NCBI GenBank assembly: GCA_030015575.1
Contig: CM057340.1
Span: 752,315,632 to 752,379,631, forward strand
DNA length: 64,000 nt
DNA from: Agapanthus africanus
Taxonomy: Eukaryota > Streptophyta > Magnoliopsida > Asparagales > Amaryllidaceae
Direction: 5' to 3'
Shown here: one piece after another, positions 1 to 11,690 of the stretch
Position numbering within the stretch: position 1 is the first letter of the stretch
How the letters are laid out: every line of letters starts with the position of its first letter
The notes under the pieces: model-generated
Database searches by the model: none
The model's input: the letters and a program-made list of their open reading frames with translations, nothing else
Told to the model about the DNA's origin: nothing
Made by a program: the position numbers and the translations under genes

Positions 1-1
1 T

Positions 2-2032
2 CTGGCGGAACCGTTAACCAAGCTTACGCGCAAGGAGGTACCTTTTGTATGGACGGACAAATGTGCGTTAGCTTTCGAGACGTTGAAGCAGAAATTGATA
101 ACCGCCCCTATTCTGACCGTGCCAGACAATTCCGGAGGATTGGTAATTCACAGCGATGCATCTGGGAAAGGATTGGCATGTGTTTTAATGCAGCATGGGA
201 AGGTTGTAGCATATGCATCGAGACAGTTGAAGACCCATGAGAAGAATTATCCAACTCATGACTTGGAGCTTGCGGCTGTGATTTTCGCTTTGAAGATTTG
301 GAGACACTACCTTTTGGGCGAAAGGGTCGAAGTTTTTACTGATCATAAGAGCTTGAAGTATGTGTTCACACATAAGGAGCTTAATATGAGACAGCGTAGA
401 TGGTTGGAGCTGATGGCTGACTACGATCTTGATCTTAAGTACCATCCGGGAAAGGTTAATGTCGTGCCGGATGCACTTAGTCGGTTACCAGCAATTCAGG
501 TGTTAACTACGCAGAAGAAGCTTGTTGAAGATTTTCGAAGATTTGACTTGGAGGTTGTGCTACCGCATTCTTCGGGACAGTTGATGCAGCTGCAAGTACA
601 GTCATTGTTGATTGAGAATATTAAAGCAGCACAATCGCAGGATCCTAGACTGCAAAAGTTTTGAGAACAGGTTGAAGCCGGACTACGAACAGATTTATTG
701 ATCCACGAAGATGGTTCGTTGAGGTATGGTAGCCGTTTGTGTGTGCCAAAGGGAGATATTCGCGAAGAGCTTATGTAGGAGGCACACAGTTCAGCTTATT
801 CTGTACATCCAGGAGGCACAAAGATGTACCGAGATACTCGACGGCATTTCTGGTGGGAATGCATGAAGCGGGAGATTGCTCGCTTTGTGGCAAAGTGCTT
901 GGTGTGTCAGCAAGTTAAGGCTGAACATCAAAGGGTTGCCGGTTTATTGCAACCACTTCCGATTCCTCAGTGGAAGTGGGAACATATAACCATGGATTTC
1001 GTGACGGCTTTACCGCGGAGTCCAAAAGGCAACAATGCTGTATGGGTGATTGTTGATCGATTGACCAAGGCGGCTCACTTTATTCCTTTTCGGGTTGGTC
1101 AATCAACAGAGACTTTGGCAGAGCGGTACATGCAAGAGATTGTAAGATTGCATGGAGTACCGGTGAGCATTGTGTCCGATCGGGACACTCGGTTTTTATC
1201 ACACTTTTGGCGGAGTTTACAGGAAAGTCTGGGGACTCGACTGAAGTTTAGCACCGCTTATCATCCTCAAACTGATGGTCAGTCGGAGAGAACAATCCAA
1301 ACTCTTAAGAATATGTTGAGAGCATGCATGTTGGACTTCAAGGGTCCTTGGGAGGATCATCTACATGTGGTGGAGTTTTCTTACAACAACAGTTTTCAGG
1401 CAACTATCCAGATGGCCCCATTTGAAGCTTTGTATGGTCGTAAATGCCGTTCACCTGTTTGTTGGGATGATGTCGGTGAACGAAGATTATTGGGACCGGA
1501 TTTGGTTGTGCAGACAGTTGAGAAGGTTAACACTATCAGAAATCATTTGAAGGCAGCACAAGACCGACAGAAGAGTTGGGCAGACACGTAAAGAAGACCT
1601 CTAGAGTTCGCCGTGGGTGATTTGGTATTCCTGAAGATATCACCAACTAGAGGGGTGATTCGTTTTGGAAGTCGAGGAAAGCTTAGTCCTCGATTCGTTG
1701 AACACTTTAAGATCTTGGAGCGTGTTGGTGAGGTAGTGTATCGTTTGGCGTTACCGCAGTACTTGGCAAATATGCACGCTGTGTTTCACGTATCTCAACT
1801 CCGTAGGTATGTTCGAGATGAAACACACGTATTGGATCATTCGGAGCAAACAGTACGAGAAGGCTTGACTTTTGAGGAACGACCGATTGAAATCGTGGAT
1901 CGAAGGGAAAAGGTTCTTAAGAACAAGGTGATCCCTCTTGTGCTTGTTTCTTGGGGTAATCGCTCGCATGGAGAGTCCACTTGGGAACGAGAAGATGAAA
2001 TCCGGCGGAGGTTTCCTCACCTTTTCTTGTAG
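2..2032 (+). pseudogene. Chromovirus (Ty3/gypsy, Tekay/Del type) pol: RT tail, RNase H, integrase, chromodomain
   Basis: One reading frame runs from the window edge to 2032 with three in-frame stops: TGA 662-664, TAG 776-778 and TAA 1589-1591. No frameshift is needed. In order it shows the RT-RNase H linker, RNase H (DASGKG, then the E of HDLELAA and the D of FTDHKSL), the integrase zinc finger (H...H...KCLVC), the integrase core (TMDFV, VSDRDTRF and the E of GQSERTIQ), a GPY/F-like region ending in HAVFHVSQLRRY, and a C-terminal chromodomain (residues PIEIVDRR to STWEREDEI). A chromodomain after integrase defines chromoviruses, where it targets insertion to chromatin. Upstream gag, protease and RT lie outside the window. 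The TGA fits CpG decay of an Arg codon. The element is dead but its domains are well preserved. Confidence 0.93.
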
Positions 2033-2077
2033 TTTTCTATCTTCGTATTCTTGGAATTTCGAGGACGAAATTCTTTT

Positions 2078-2092
2078 TGTAGTTGGGTATAA
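2078..2092 (+). other. Decayed polypurine tract before the chromovirus 3' LTR
   Basis: The stretch between the integrase end and the TG of the LTR holds GTAGTTGGGTATAA where a purine run is expected. It follows a GAGGACGAAATTC motif (2061-2073), typical of the end of pol in this lineage. The purine run is interrupted, so the element could no longer prime plus-strand synthesis well. Position is inferred from the LTR start. Confidence 0.5.
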
Positions 2093-2722
2093 TGTAACAC
2101 CCGAGCCCAATGCTACTAATTTCAGTTACCGTTCGAGCGTAGTGTGGCACTTATTTCATTTATCTTGCTTGATTGTTACTTATTGTAATTTTTACCCCGT
2201 TAATTCAATTCTGCACATAACAATTTTTGGCATCTAAAATAAAATTAAAAATATTCATCTTGGCCTGCTTGACACCCTAACCCCGTTGTAGCGTCCGTGC
2301 ATCGTGTTCTCGTCCCGTTCAGTGAAACGGGCGAGTTTGGACGGCTACGCGCGCGTACGTGTATCCGTTTTGGGGGTATGCTTTTTGATTGTAAAACACT
2401 TCATTTTAAATTTTGGATCCCGCCTAAAATTCTATTATTTCAATTTCAAATTTTTGGACCCGACCCGGGCGCGATTTGGAAATGTTTTACTTTGCGCCAA
2501 AATCCCAAATTTTAATATTTAAAACCATTGTATATTTTAACTTAACCATATAATATTTTTCCGTTTCTTAAATCTCTTAATTCAATCTCCAGCCAATCAA
2601 CTCCCTCCTAATCCCGCGGGCCCCCTCTCTATCTCTATCTCTCTCCTCTCGCTAACCTCTCTCTCTCTCGCTTTCTCTCTCTTTCTCTCTTTCTCCCCCC
2701 ATCTCTCTCTCTCTCCTCTATC

Positions 2723-2732
2723 TATATATATA
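2723..2732 (+). promoter_or_regulatory. Putative TATA box of the chromovirus LTR
   Basis: TATATATATA lies after a long CT-rich tract and about 630 bp into the LTR, a plausible U3/R border. CT-rich tracts and TATA boxes are common in plant core promoters. No start site is proven. Confidence 0.45.
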
Positions 2733-4284
2733 CTCCTTCTCTCCTCAACTTCTTTCCTCCTTTTCTTTTTAATAATCACAGAAACCCACCTTGTCGCAAC
2801 CCTAGCCGCGCACCCCGTCGCCGCCGCAGCCCCAACGCCGACGCCACCACCACCGGCCTCCTTGCCTCCTCAACCTCGTCTCATCCACATCCTCCATCAT
2901 TGTTTTCCCGAGCGCCTGCACACCCCCGACCAGGCCCGCGCACACCCCCTGTGCACTGTTGCACCGCCGGGAGTCGCTGCCGACGACTCGTCTCCGTGCC
3001 CCTGGCCCTCGCGCACACCCCTCGGTGAGCTAGCATCCCCTCACCTCCTCCTTTCTTCTTTTCCTTCGCTAATCTGGTTTCTTGATCTGGAAACTTCTTT
3101 CACTGTCGTCGTAGGCCACCGCCGGAGCTTCGTCGACGTGGTCGACCGTCACCACCCGTCCCACAGACCATTGTAAGCCTTCCCTTCTCCATCCTCCTTC
3201 CCTTTCTTCTTTATTTTCTTATCTTTTCTTGTTGCAACTCTTGATCATTCACTGTTCTGTTCTTGGCCGGAATCCGGCCGTGCCGGCGACGCGTCCCGAC
3301 GTTCCAGTGAGGTACCCCGACCCGTGTGGTTCCAATGTTCGTCGTTTGGGTTCATTCCGTGAACCGTGCGCCCGTTGCGAGTTTTTCCCCGCCGACGTTT
3401 TACGTTCCGTTTTCCCGATTCACGACCCGTCGAGGCAAGTACCCCTTGCTACATGCTAAACAATATTTACATACATCTTAATGACACCCTAAAACCTACA
3501 ATTTAACTTTGGTATTATAAATTCCCATTTTTTCGTGTTTAAGATTGATATATATCATTTTATCTTTCAAACTTGTAACCTACCTGTTGCAATTACTGTT
3601 GTGGAACCTAATAACCACATTTACATGTTTTAATTACACTTTCACTGATGATGTAGCCTGTGGCATCTTTTCTACCGTTTTACTTCATTCGGACACTTAT
3701 ATACATTTAACCCGCTTAAACTGTGATTTCATTCGTGGAACCTATATACACATATAACATTGTATCCATGGAGTCTTAAACTTGTTAACATGATTAAATG
3801 GCTATAATTGTCTTACTGCATTCTTATAATGTTGAAATCATCTCTGTGACACAACTGATAACTGTACTGTAAATTGAGTGAATCTGCCTATTGCTTAATT
3901 CCTTGCTTATATCATGTGTTGATAACCATGCTTGATTATATAACTGATTATGAGCACACCTATGTTATCGTTTACATCTTGACCTGACTTGTTACATACA
4001 TAGTGCTTGACCCGACATGGTACCGTATACTGTTGACTTGACCTGATGTACCATGACCTGACCCGTTACCTGATCTTGTGTCTAATGCCAACAAACCCGA
4101 CATGTTGTCCTCATGGACCGTTCCTGTTGTCTATCCAGACAAACCTGTTTACCTGATCCTGTGTTGGCATTAGTTTCTTGATTACGGGATACCTGACTTG
4201 ACATACACATATAACTTGGGGGTATGGGGAAATCAAAGGTGAAACCTGACTTGTAACTCAACAGTTCACTACCTGTTCTGATCA

Positions 4285-4568
4285 GTACACATTCCTGTTT
4301 GGTGCCTAGCGGCATGTCTCGGTTTCAGCTCGAGAATATTGAGGCCATGGTCCCGGGTATGTACGGGATACTGCTGAGTGTACACATTCCTGTTTGGTGC
4401 CTAGCGGCATGTCTCGGTTTCAGCCCGAGAATATTGAGGCCGTGGTCCTGGGTATGTACGGGATACTATTGAGTGTACACATTCTTGTTTGGTGCCTAGC
4501 GGCATGTCTCGGTTCAGCCCGAGAATATTGGGGCCGTGGTCCCGGGTATGTACGGGATACTATTGAGT
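4285..4568 (+). repeat. 95-bp tandem repeat, three copies, inside the chromovirus LTR
   Basis: Units start at 4285, 4380 and 4475, each with GTACACATTC. They carry GGTGCCTAGCGGCATGTCTC and a GGGTATGTACGGGATACT segment. Copies differ at only a few bases, so the expansion is recent compared with the decay of the coding part. Confidence 0.9.
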
Positions 4569-4743
4569 TACATCGATGATTCATCAATTTGGTTTCAAAT
4601 ACTTTAGAACAGAGAACTTGATAGAACAGTCTAGTTTACCCACTGCACACTACCCTGCACTGCTCTGATTCATATTATTGTTACCCTTGCTTAATGGGGT
4701 GACGAAAAACACCATACAGCACACTTGTTACTTGTTATTAGTT

Positions 4744-4786
<43 letters not shown>
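4744..4786. repeat. TG/TA microsatellite
   Basis: A short GT run passes into an uninterrupted TA run of about 17 units within the chromovirus LTR. Confidence 0.95.
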
Positions 4787-4788
<2 letters not shown>

Positions 4789-5377
4789 TATGATGGTTTA
4801 GTCGGATTGTCGTGATTGGATAGCCCCTTGTGCGATTTGAATGTACAGTTTTGATATTCATGAATTTGTTTATTCGGGACGAGCGGCCAGATCGTAGTCG
4901 TCGTTACCGCTTGATGTATATTCTTTTTGGGACATGTCCATGTTACATGCTTTGTCACCATTGCATATATATTTTTCATTACTTGTACTGGGATACCCTG
5001 CGTTGGAGTACTCGGGTAGCGGGATTCGAGAATGCAAAGGGTGGCCATCTCATGGAGTTAAGACTCGGGCCATCTCATTCTCGGATTGGTAGATTGCTCG
5101 CCGCACTTATAGGGGGTGTAGCTCTGACCCACAGAGGAGTGCTTAAGTTACTGGATGGACTACTCATGACATTGAGTGTGGGTTGCCTCACTTTTAGAAT
5201 TGGCAGGTAATTTACAACACTCGTAGAGGGCTTGGTTCGAGTTTGTACGGGCTATCCACACGACCGGGGAACGTTGGTTTTCGTTTGCGGTTCAAACGAA
5301 ATACGAGGCTCGTAGTTTATTCGCTATTCCATCTTGTTTGTTATTTATCGCATATATGTGATATTTATTACTTGCTT

Positions 5378-5380
<3 letters not shown>

Positions 5381-5410
<30 letters not shown>
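5381..5410. repeat. AT microsatellite
   Basis: About 15 AT units in the 3' part of the chromovirus LTR. Confidence 0.95.
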
Positions 5411-5412
<2 letters not shown>

Positions 5413-5637
5413 CTAGATGCTTTTATATGTTTTGCATCCGCGCTATCCCTGTCCCCATACTACCGTAAGTTAAGTAACCTTAAGGTGAAGATCCGGGAAC
5501 CCATGGCGAGTGCGGATGGTATATAAAAGCATGCATGTTCACACCAGAATATTGCATTTAATACTGCCCATTTTTCTGCTCGTTTATTTATAGGTAGGTG
5601 CTTTTGATCCGTATTTGCTACATATTTACAGGTTACA

Positions 5638-6070
5638 GATTCCCAATCCAAAATAACGCAAATCATACAAAATCTCTACAGTTACGCCAAAATCCAGAAC
5701 AACTGCCACAGAAAGATAAAATCCGGGTTCCGGTCATCCGCATCCGTCTAGTGCCGCTTACCAGTTCAGGAGACAAGACCAATAACAGTGGTCATTTGTG
5801 TCTCGATCAAGCACAGAGCACGAGAGGGGCAACACAAAATTCAATAGAGGCGCGGAGCTCGAGGGAGATAAAGGTCAAAGGAATTGAAAGTGAAACCATG
5901 TTGGACTATTGAAAATCTGAACATATTTTGGAACCATTTTGCAATTTGGGGCCTGTAAAACAGAAGATAAAAGCAACATGAGGAAGCACAGAAAAGACGA
6001 GGCACCAATTTCCCAAAACGGCAGTGGAACCGTAGCCAGGGGGGGTTTGCGGCGGTTCCGCGGTCGTGAC
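5638..6070. other. Unassigned spacer between chromovirus LTR and Tat LTR
   Basis: No ORF here looks like a known protein. The segment at 6020-6070 has GCGGCGGTTCCGCGG, a GC palindrome style also seen in the Athila leader (25940-25990) and Athila LTRs of this window, so it may be an old Athila fragment. That is a weak visual resemblance only. Confidence 0.3.
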
Positions 6071-6112
6071 TGTTCCCTCATAAAAAAAAGGGGAAAAAAT
6101 TCCCCACAAGTC

Positions 6113-6520
6113 AAACCTCGCGTATTAAACATGTGAGCACCTATATGCATAGTATATAGGCGCTGCAATCAAACAACTAATAGGCCAAATAAGCCTCACG
6201 TGTTAAACACGTGAACGCCTATATGCAGAGCATATAGGCGCTGCAATCAAACACCTAATAGGCTAAATAAGCCTCACGTGTTAAACATGTGAGCGCCTAT
6301 ATGCAGAGCATATAGGCACTACAATCAAACAATTAATAGGCTAAATAAGCCTCATGTGTTAAACACGTGAGCGCCTATTTGCAGAGCATATAGGCGCTGC
6401 AGTCAAACAACTATATGCCAAATTGGCCTCATGTGTTAAACATGTGAGCGCCCATATGCAAGGCATATAGGCGCCAAATTAGGGGAGCTAAATAAGCCCC
6501 ACGTGTTAAACGCATGAGGG
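6113..6520 (+). repeat. About 78-bp tandem repeat, six units, each with a paired G-box
   Basis: Units begin near 6115, 6192, 6271, 6349, 6426 and 6495. Each has CACGTG-TTAAA-CACGTG or a one-base variant, then an inverted repeat around CATATAGGCGC. The array lies in the proposed U3 of the B LTR, upstream of the TATA box once solo LTR C is removed. Confidence 0.9.
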
Positions 6521-7261
6521 CACCTCCTTACGTAGAATTAAATTCTACTCAATGAACCGTTGGATAAAGGATCCAATGGTGGTTAAGCATAAAATTAAAT
6601 TCTATTGAGAAGGATATTTTCTGTTAAACAGAAAATTAGTGGATTAAAGATCCAATGAGATGGAAAATATTTCCCATGACTTTCTAAACAAAGAAAGATT
6701 GTACTCTGTTAAACCGAGCACTTGTTCCCCACCGAATACAGAGACGCGACCGCGCAGGTTCGTCTTGATTGAAATTCGGGACAGATGCTAATTGGTGCTA
6801 TCCGTCCACCTTTCCGAAGATGCCAAGTTGATTTATGGCACCATGTATCGAAGGTTTAAACGGATGCGGCCGATGTAGCAGACTTCATCAGATTCCCGCT
6901 TGTCTGAGGGGTTTTTGATTGTGGGGACGCTCTTCCCTGCAAGCGCAAGCCCCTGCAGTTAATTACACTACCGCATCACGGTAAAAACTTTCTCCTTCTC
7001 CATATGGTCACTTCGTGTCGTGGGTGTTTCTTTTGTGTTCGGTTGCCCGTGGATTGTATACGGAGACTAAGTTATGTTGTCGCCCGTAGGACGTGGATTA
7101 GTCCAAATACGTATCTTTCTTAGATTTGGGTTTGGGGGGTTGTGTTTAAGGATACGTTAGCCTTATTTGAGGCTAAGATCAACTCAAACGTTTGTTAAGG
7201 ACACGTTAGTCTAATTCTAGACTAAGATCAACTTAACAGGATCGTTTAGATCCAACAAGAG

Positions 7262-7622
7262 AGCAATTGGGCTCTATTGTTTAGTTTAATGACATTGCGG
7301 TCGATAATTAGTTTAAGGACATTACGGTCCATCGTTAGTTTTAAGACGTCGTGGTCAAGATTAAGGACATCATAGTCCATGAGTTTAAGGACCTCACAGT
7401 CCGGTGTTAGTTTTAAGACATCACGGTCGAGATTAAGGACATCATAGTCCATGAGTTTAAGGACCCCACAGTCCGGTGTTAGTTTTAAGACATCACGGTC
7501 GAGGTTAAGGACATCATAGTCCTTGGATTTAAGGACTCCACAGTCCGACATTAGTTTTAAGACATCACGGTCGAGATTAAGGACATCATAGTCCATGAGT
7601 TTAAGGACCCCACAGTCCGTAA
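7262..7622. repeat. GGAC...GTCC interrupted tandem repeats
   Basis: About a dozen units of roughly 30 bp (GGACATCATAGTCC, GGACCCCACAGTCC, linked by TTAGTTTTAAGACATCACGGTC). Each GGAC-N-GTCC core is a small palindrome. Related arrays recur in every Tat LTR and in the 3' noncoding parts of B and E. Confidence 0.9.
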
Positions 7623-8705
7623 TAATGTGTGGTTGTCGGGACCCGTTACCTCTCTGACGACGTTGAAGGATTACAACGACAGATATCAGAAGAGTAAAGA
7701 GATGTACCCTCAAACCGGGTGTAAATTGATTGGAAGAGCAGATGAGCTCAGTTCAATTTAAATTGAGAACTTATGGCCAGAATTGGGCTAAGTCCAGTTA
7801 AAAATATTTAACATTTTAATTTTACTCTGCCTGTTAGGCCTTTATTTGGGCTCTGCCCTTTTAATAATGCCAAGCATTGGGCTCTGCCATTTTTTGTCTC
7901 ATATTGAATACATAGCATTCATTAGAACAAAGTATGCTCTGACAGCGCGCCATGTGGCGCACTAGACGCTTTGCGCCAGTCAAAGAGCGCGTTGCGCTTC
8001 TGTCGGTTGGCGCACATGAGGAGGACACGTGTCGCTTAGCGCTAAGCGCTAGTTTGTTAGCGCACTGTGCTTTTAATTTATGAGCGCGCTGCGCTAGTTT
8101 ATGGATGCGCCAGTGAATGACACGTGGCGCGCTTGGCGCTGAGCGCCAACCCAAGAGCGCAGTACGCTGTTTTTAGGAGCGCAAAGCGCAGACCGTGTTT
8201 ATAGTTGACACGTGGCATGTTTTGGCGCTGAGCGCCAATCCAAGGAGTGCAAGAGCGCGGTTCAAGAGTGCAAAGTACTGTCTAATAGCGCAAAGCGCAT
8301 TTTGATCAATTTGAAGATCAAAGAACACATTTATGTTCTTCAAAGGCGGCCTTGCCTCAAGATCCAAGAACAAAGGTTCTTGTTTTTTATAAAAGGCTCT
8401 GCCTTTATAGTTCAGAAGATCTGTGAAGTAAAAATATTTCTTTTTATATTTTTATGATTAGATCTTGATCTTTTCTTTTTATTCAAAGACATTGGTCTTT
8501 TTTTTTTATATAGATTTAAGATCTTTTTAGAAGACGTTTCTTCTTTTTACGAGATGTTTTCATCTCTGTTGTTCAAGAATTAATTCTTTACCTTTAAAGA
8601 TGAAGAAATGATCTTCTTTTTTCTAAAAGCTTGCCTTTCTTTCTCTTTGAGTTTTTCTCAAAGTTTGCAGAGGGTTTTTTTATATGAGACTTGAAGTCTT
8701 GGGGC

Positions 8706-8713
8706 CTTTATAT
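8706..8713 (-). promoter_or_regulatory. TATA box of solo LTR C
   Basis: On the minus strand CATATAAAGGCCCC, followed by AAGACTTCAAG. The same TATA-plus-leader arrangement is found in the B LTR (13912) and E LTR (44720), which supports a conserved core promoter. Confidence 0.65.
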
Positions 8714-9057
8714 GGGGCTAATTGATTTGTTAAATCAGTTTAAGAGATCTTTCTCTGATTGATTTGGGAATATTTCCCACCGTTGGATCTTTGATCCTAA
8801 GGCTCCTGTTTGACAGAAGATAATCTTCTTGTTTTTAATAAGATTGAAAAATCTTTCCATGCAGAATTTGTTCTGTTTTTGGTAATTCATTATTTACCAT
8901 TGGATCATTGATCCAGCGGTGCTTAAAGCACAATCTTATTGTTTGGAAAGATTTTGAGAAATCTTTCTTTAACAGAATTTAATTCTAGTTAATTAATGAT
9001 TTATCATTATTATTAGATCCTTTCATCCAACGGTGGGGATTTTTAATTCCAGCGCTG

Positions 9058-9329
9058 GCGTGCCTACGTTCGACACGTGGCGTACAGCGCAGCGCAACTA
9101 TGCTAGCGCACCGGTGTTAGACACGTGGCACGCAGCGCGGAGCGCAGCGCAACTGCGCTAGCGCACCTATGTTTGACACGTGGCGCGCAGCGCAGAGCGC
9201 TGGATCTGAAGTATTGCTTCAACTTTTTTATTTTTGAATTTTGAAAACAGAGCTTTGCTCTGATTAGGGTGCGCTGCCTAGGGCTCAGCGCTCTTGGCGC
9301 TGGCGTGTCTGCTTTTGACACACAGCGCG
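9058..9329. repeat. GCGC and G-box repeat cluster in the U3 of solo LTR C
   Basis: Units of about 50 bp combine GCGCAGCGCAACTGCGCTAG with GACACGTGGC (near 9073, 9120 and 9175). They are followed by GATCTGAAG.ATTGCTTCAA. The same units return at 13258-13480 in the same orientation beyond the nested insertion. Confidence 0.85.
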
Positions 9330-10154
9330 TGATGTAAAGAGATTTTATCGATCAAAAATATATTACCGCAATCAAGAACGACGTCGCTTGGTAGCTAGCC
9401 GGTGAATACGGGTCGATCCACAGGGATGTTGTAATTTTCCTAAATGTTCTTACGAGCTAATTCCAAATGGTGTTTGGTCTTTTAATTAAATCTAAAAATG
9501 AAGTTGTGTTATACTAAGATTAGGAAACTTGCTAGGATTAGGTTTAGGTAAAGTTTGGTAAATAAAGATCTACAACTCTTTCCAATGCCTTTAATTAGAT
9601 ATCATATTAGGGGTTATGGTAAATATTAATAAAGGGGATTAGGATGATTGGGAAGATGTTTCTTCCTCTAGATCCTTGTCTTTCCTTTCTTAATCTTTAC
9701 CCTAACCTTCATGGAAAACTTACAGGTCCGGTCTTTTATACTACGGTATCACCGTTACCTCGTGGGTAGAGTGCCGTAGGGAGTGGAAGATGAAAGTATG
9801 CATGGAGTCCTAATGTTAATAAGAGATTGGCAAAGAAAAGAGATGAGAGATCTTCATCTCTCAAACCCTTCCCTATTCCTAACCCTAACAAGCGAGGAAA
9901 CTACTCGCTCATTGAGGGATCTACGAAAGACATAATTTTTATTTTGTTTTAAGAGATGAAAAGATCTACTACAAGTTAATAAAAATTCTAAACTATATTA
10001 AACTAAAGCAAGAAAAGAAATTACCTAGGGCAGAAAATAAAACTAAAACTAGGGCAGAAAAATAAACCTACTTACGATTGATGCTCTCCAACTTCGAAGA
10101 AAACTGAAATTTTATTGATGAATAAAGGCATGAGAAAATACAAGGAATTGGGTC

Positions 10155-10164
10155 TCTATTTATA
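10155..10164 (-). promoter_or_regulatory. TATA box of the Athila-like solo LTR
   Basis: Minus strand TATAAATAGAGACCC, in the position equivalent to CTATAAAAGGGACCC of the intact Athila LTRs. Confidence 0.6.
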
Positions 10165-10927
10165 GGACATAGAAACCCTAGGTTACAATTGACCCGCATG
10201 TCTGCATTTACAAAAATACCCCTAGGTTGACTAGTCAGCGCCGCAACAAGATTTTGGTAAAATTTAATTCATCTTTGGGCTCTGGATGGCCGCGGAACCA
10301 CGGCCGCAGCATAGGTTGGGCCGCGGTTCCGCGGCCCAATGATTGGCTTGAATGCTGAAATTTTCTGGTCTGGTTCTGGGCTTTCTGGGCTTCCCTATTC
10401 TTCTGTACTTTTCTCAAATGGGCTTCGAGGTTTCTTCCAGACCTCTAGTGAACAATTGCGGTGGACTTTTAACCGTTGCTTCGAGACGAAATCTTGGACC
10501 TTGCGTTGCCTTGTTAATTGTGAACTGTTCTTCGTCTAGACTTGACTAAGATCCTTCTATTTATTGATCAAAAGTCCCTCCTTTGTATCTGTTGGGGTAA
10601 AAATTTACACCCCGGTTGACCAAGTCAAAATCAAAGTCAACCCCAAGCCAGGTGGGCCCAAGCCCAGGTCAAGTGGGCCAATGCCCGGAGCGAGCCCGAA
10701 CATGAAGTGGTCTGCCTCCCCCATGCCAAGATAAAATTTTTGTAATAAATAATTTTATTGTATTTTCTTTTATTTTTATTTTACAGATGAATGTAAGAGA
10801 AATGGGCATAAAGCCAAATTTTTGTAAAGCCCATGGCTTATGTGCAAAAAGAAATGGCACATGACCCATGGGATAGGCAAAATGCCATTTTGTGAAGCCC
10901 AAGGGGCTATGTGTAAAGTGTATAGCC

Positions 10928-10934
10928 TATAAAG
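10928..10934 (+). promoter_or_regulatory. TATA box of the 10590 solo LTR
   Basis: CCTATAAAGGCC lies about 340 bp after the LTR start and ahead of a CT-rich leader, giving a normal U3/R arrangement. Confidence 0.6.
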
Positions 10935-11337
10935 GCCAAGATAATGAAAATATCTAAAAAAAACTTTTCTCTCTCTCTCAAAATTTTTCAGATCTGAGAT
11001 CTTTTCTCCTTCTTCAAGGTTCCAAAACCTTCCTTTTTCTCTTGAATTAAATCAAGAGTTTTACTCTTCTTTTTATAAAACAAATTAGTTTTTCACCACA
11101 AAACCCATAAAGGGGAACTCAGACCTTCCATTAGATCTCAAAAAGAAGAGATTTTTAAAATCCCATATCTCTTGATCTTCAAGATCCAGCTAACAGAGGA
11201 GGAAGAAGAAGAACATCTTTCACTAAACCCAGAAAAAAAAAAGAAAACACACACTCAGTAGTCCAACTCCTCTCTGATTTCTCTTCCGAGAAATTTTTTA
11301 GGCTAAAAGCCTCTTTTTCTCGCCGGCGCTCAAGCGC

Positions 11338-11690
11338 AGAGCGCCAGCGTGCTGACACGTGGTGCGCTTGCGCTCGAGCGCAAGTCGCCCCGGTGCCGAC
11401 ACGTGGTGCGCTTGCGCTCGAGCGCAAGCGCTCGAGCGCAAGTCGCCCCCGTGCCGACACGTGGCGCGCTTGCGCTCCAGTGCAAATGCTCGAGCGCAAG
11501 TCGCCCCCGTGCCGACACGTGGCGCGCTTGCGCTCCAGTGCAAGTGCTTGAGCGCAAGTCGCCCCCGTGCCGACACGTGGCGTGCAAGCGCTCAAGTGCA
11601 AGCCGCCCCCGTGCCGACACGTGGCGCGCTTGCGCTCAAGCGCAGAGCGCCCACGTGCCGACACGTGGCACTCTAGCGTCTGAGCGCACA
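11338..11690 (+). repeat. 44-58-bp tandem repeat with G-boxes and GCGC palindromes
   Basis: Seven units each contain GCCGACACGTGG (near 11354, 11398, 11456, 11514, 11572, 11618 and 11661) followed by a palindrome such as TTGCGCTCGAGCGCAA. The period is 58 bp in the middle and shorter at the ends. It lies downstream of the TATA box, so it would be transcribed. Confidence 0.9.

Larger units (their letters stand above)
2093..5637 (+). repeat. 3' LTR of the chromovirus, about 3.5 kb
   Basis: The LTR starts TGTAACACCCGAG directly after pol and the tract remnant. I place its end at GGTTACA (5631-5637) because this gives a 6-bp terminal inverted repeat, TGTAAC...GTTACA. The left edge is firm; the right edge is a proposal, since the 5' LTR and its target duplication are outside the window. 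It contains a CT-rich tract (about 2621-2720), a TATA stretch at 2723-2732, a GC-rich leader (2790-3170), a 95-bp tandem repeat and two AT microsatellites. The only ORFs are short and frame-incoherent, so I call no gene in this interval. Confidence 0.75.

Noticed and set aside
2862-3459. Protein-coding exon in the chromovirus LTR
   Set aside because: GC-rich leader gives short open frames, but no conserved domain and no coherent splicing; it is inside the LTR.
4684-4718. 3' end of the chromovirus LTR at ACACCATACA
   Set aside because: It matches the end of the 10590 solo LTR, but downstream sequence still looks like this LTR and GGTTACA at 5637 gives a better inverted repeat with TGTAAC. Kept as a finding only.
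7246-7713. 155-codon minus ORF with repeated VLKLMDYDVLNLD
   Set aside because: Translation of the GGAC/GTCC repeats in the LTR; the same artefact appears at 43319-43675 and 63114-63479.
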